From Lutibacter maritimus (GTDB lineage: Bacteria; Bacteroidota; Bacteroidia; Flavobacteriales; Flavobacteriaceae), in contig NZ_FOZP01000004.1 in assembly GCF_900116115.1 (NCBI RefSeq), positions 246,675 to 310,674 of the forward strand: 64,000 nucleotides of DNA. The letters run 5' to 3'. Each line of letters starts with the position of its first letter. Position 1 is the first letter of the stretch. Both the position numbers and the translations under genes were made by a program. Below are positions 63,473 to 64,000 of the stretch, in pieces. The notes under the pieces were generated by a model. The model had not been told where the DNA came from, did no database searches, and was given only the letters and a program-made list of their open reading frames with translations.

Positions 63473-64000
63473 TTGGAAAGAAAAGTAATAATTACTGACG
63501 ATGGATCTTCAACAATTTATTTAAGTGAATGGAATGAAAATTACCATTCTAAACACGGTGCAATTCAAGAAGCAAAACACGTTTTTATAAAAAGTGGTTT
63601 ATCACTATTTTCAAATGCAGATGTTTCAATTTTAGAAATTGGCTTTGGAACTGGTTTAAATAGTTTTATTACTTTTTTAGAAGCTCCAACATTTAATTTA
63701 AAAATTGATTATATTGGCGTTGAAGCTTATCCTGTTTCAACTGAAGAAATAAGTTGTTTAAATTATGTAGAACAGTTAGAAGCAAAAGAATTTGAAACTG
63801 TTTTTGAGCAAATGCATCAACAAAATTGGGAAATTAAAAATGAAATTTCTTCTGATTTTTCACTCACCAAAAGGCAACAATTTTTTAATGAAATTGATGA
63901 TATAAATACATTTAATTTAATTTATTTTGATGCTTTTGGAGCGAGAGTTCAACCAGAATTATGGACTGAAGAAATTTTTCAAAAAATGTATAATTCATTA
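63473..64000 (+). CDS. MnmC-like tRNA modification methyltransferase, 5' part
   Basis: An open frame running off the window, 176 codons visible. The SAM-binding loop is LEIGFGTGLNSF, and YFDAFGARVQPELWTEEIF matches the DUF752/MnmC methyltransferase domain that makes the methylaminomethyl group of wobble uridine in tRNA. The start is TTG at 63473-63475. ERKVIITDDGSSTIYL, then EWNENYHSKHGAIQEAKHVF, follows directly as in relatives, and no in-frame ATG fits. In this phylum the protein is usually a stand-alone methyltransferase without the FAD domain. Confidence 0.85.
   Translation, partial: MERKVIITDDGSSTIYLSEWNENYHSKHGAIQEAKHVFIKSGLSLFSNADVSILEIGFGTGLNSFITFLEAPTFNLKIDYIGVEAYPVSTEEISCLNYVEQLEAKEFETVFEQMHQQNWEIKNEISSDFSLTKRQQFFNEIDDINTFNLIYFDAFGARVQPELWTEEIFQKMYNSL

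Overview
The window looks like a chromosome segment of a member of the Flavobacteriaceae (Bacteroidota). The DNA is A/T-rich. Gene starts lack Shine-Dalgarno sequences. The best-placed promoters have the Bacteroidota form TTG-N19-TAnnTTTG, lipoproteins carry short signal peptides ending in a Cys followed by acidic residues, and methionine synthase is split in two. This assignment is inferred from gene content; no rRNA or ribosomal protein gene is present to test it.

Region 1 (1-23300, all on the minus strand) is a surface-polysaccharide locus. From its upstream end it runs dTDP-rhamnose synthesis (rfbA, rfbC, rfbD, rfbB), two nucleotide-sugar dehydrogenases (TviB/WbpO type and UDP-glucose type), a WbpB-type oxidoreductase, a flippase, a VioA-like aminotransferase with a NeuD-like acetyltransferase, a decayed glycosyltransferase stub, a second flippase, several GT2 and GT4 glycosyltransferases, an EpsG-type polymerase, a third flippase and a second Wzy-like membrane protein. 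Its gaps hold arrays of a palindromic REP-like repeat and heptanucleotide repeats.

Region 2 (23500-31300) holds a Nudix-type regulator next to galT, with matching palindromic operators in front of both, an EamA transporter, four tandem modular lipoprotein genes that share one C-terminal module, and tRNA-Asp.

Region 3 (31287-53143) is a sulfur and methionine island, almost all on the minus strand: DUF58, thioredoxin, metF, metH in two parts, siroheme synthesis (cysG-N, cobA), sulfite reductase, cysN, cysD, cysH, a DUF2061 membrane protein, a metZ-like gene, a metX-thrA fusion, metY, a DM13 lipoprotein and divergent metK. Sulfate is activated and reduced to sulfide. MetX acetylates the homoserine made by ThrA, MetY or MetZ adds sulfide to give homocysteine, MetH and MetF methylate it, and MetK makes SAM. 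Control is layered. SAM-I riboswitches precede metH and metX-thrA. A SAM-II-like pseudoknot leader precedes metK. In front of metY, two methionine-rich leader peptides lie in series, each followed by an intrinsic terminator and each with a predictable antiterminator. This tandem attenuator is the most interesting element of the window. A palindrome overlaps the cys promoter.

Region 4 (53260-64000) is ordinary metabolism: tRNA-Leu, an M20 dipeptidase, an SRPBCC/GyrI-like protein, an M49 peptidase lipoprotein, a short-chain dehydrogenase with a MazG-like protein, nadB-nadA, ilvE and the start of an MnmC-like methyltransferase cut by the window end.
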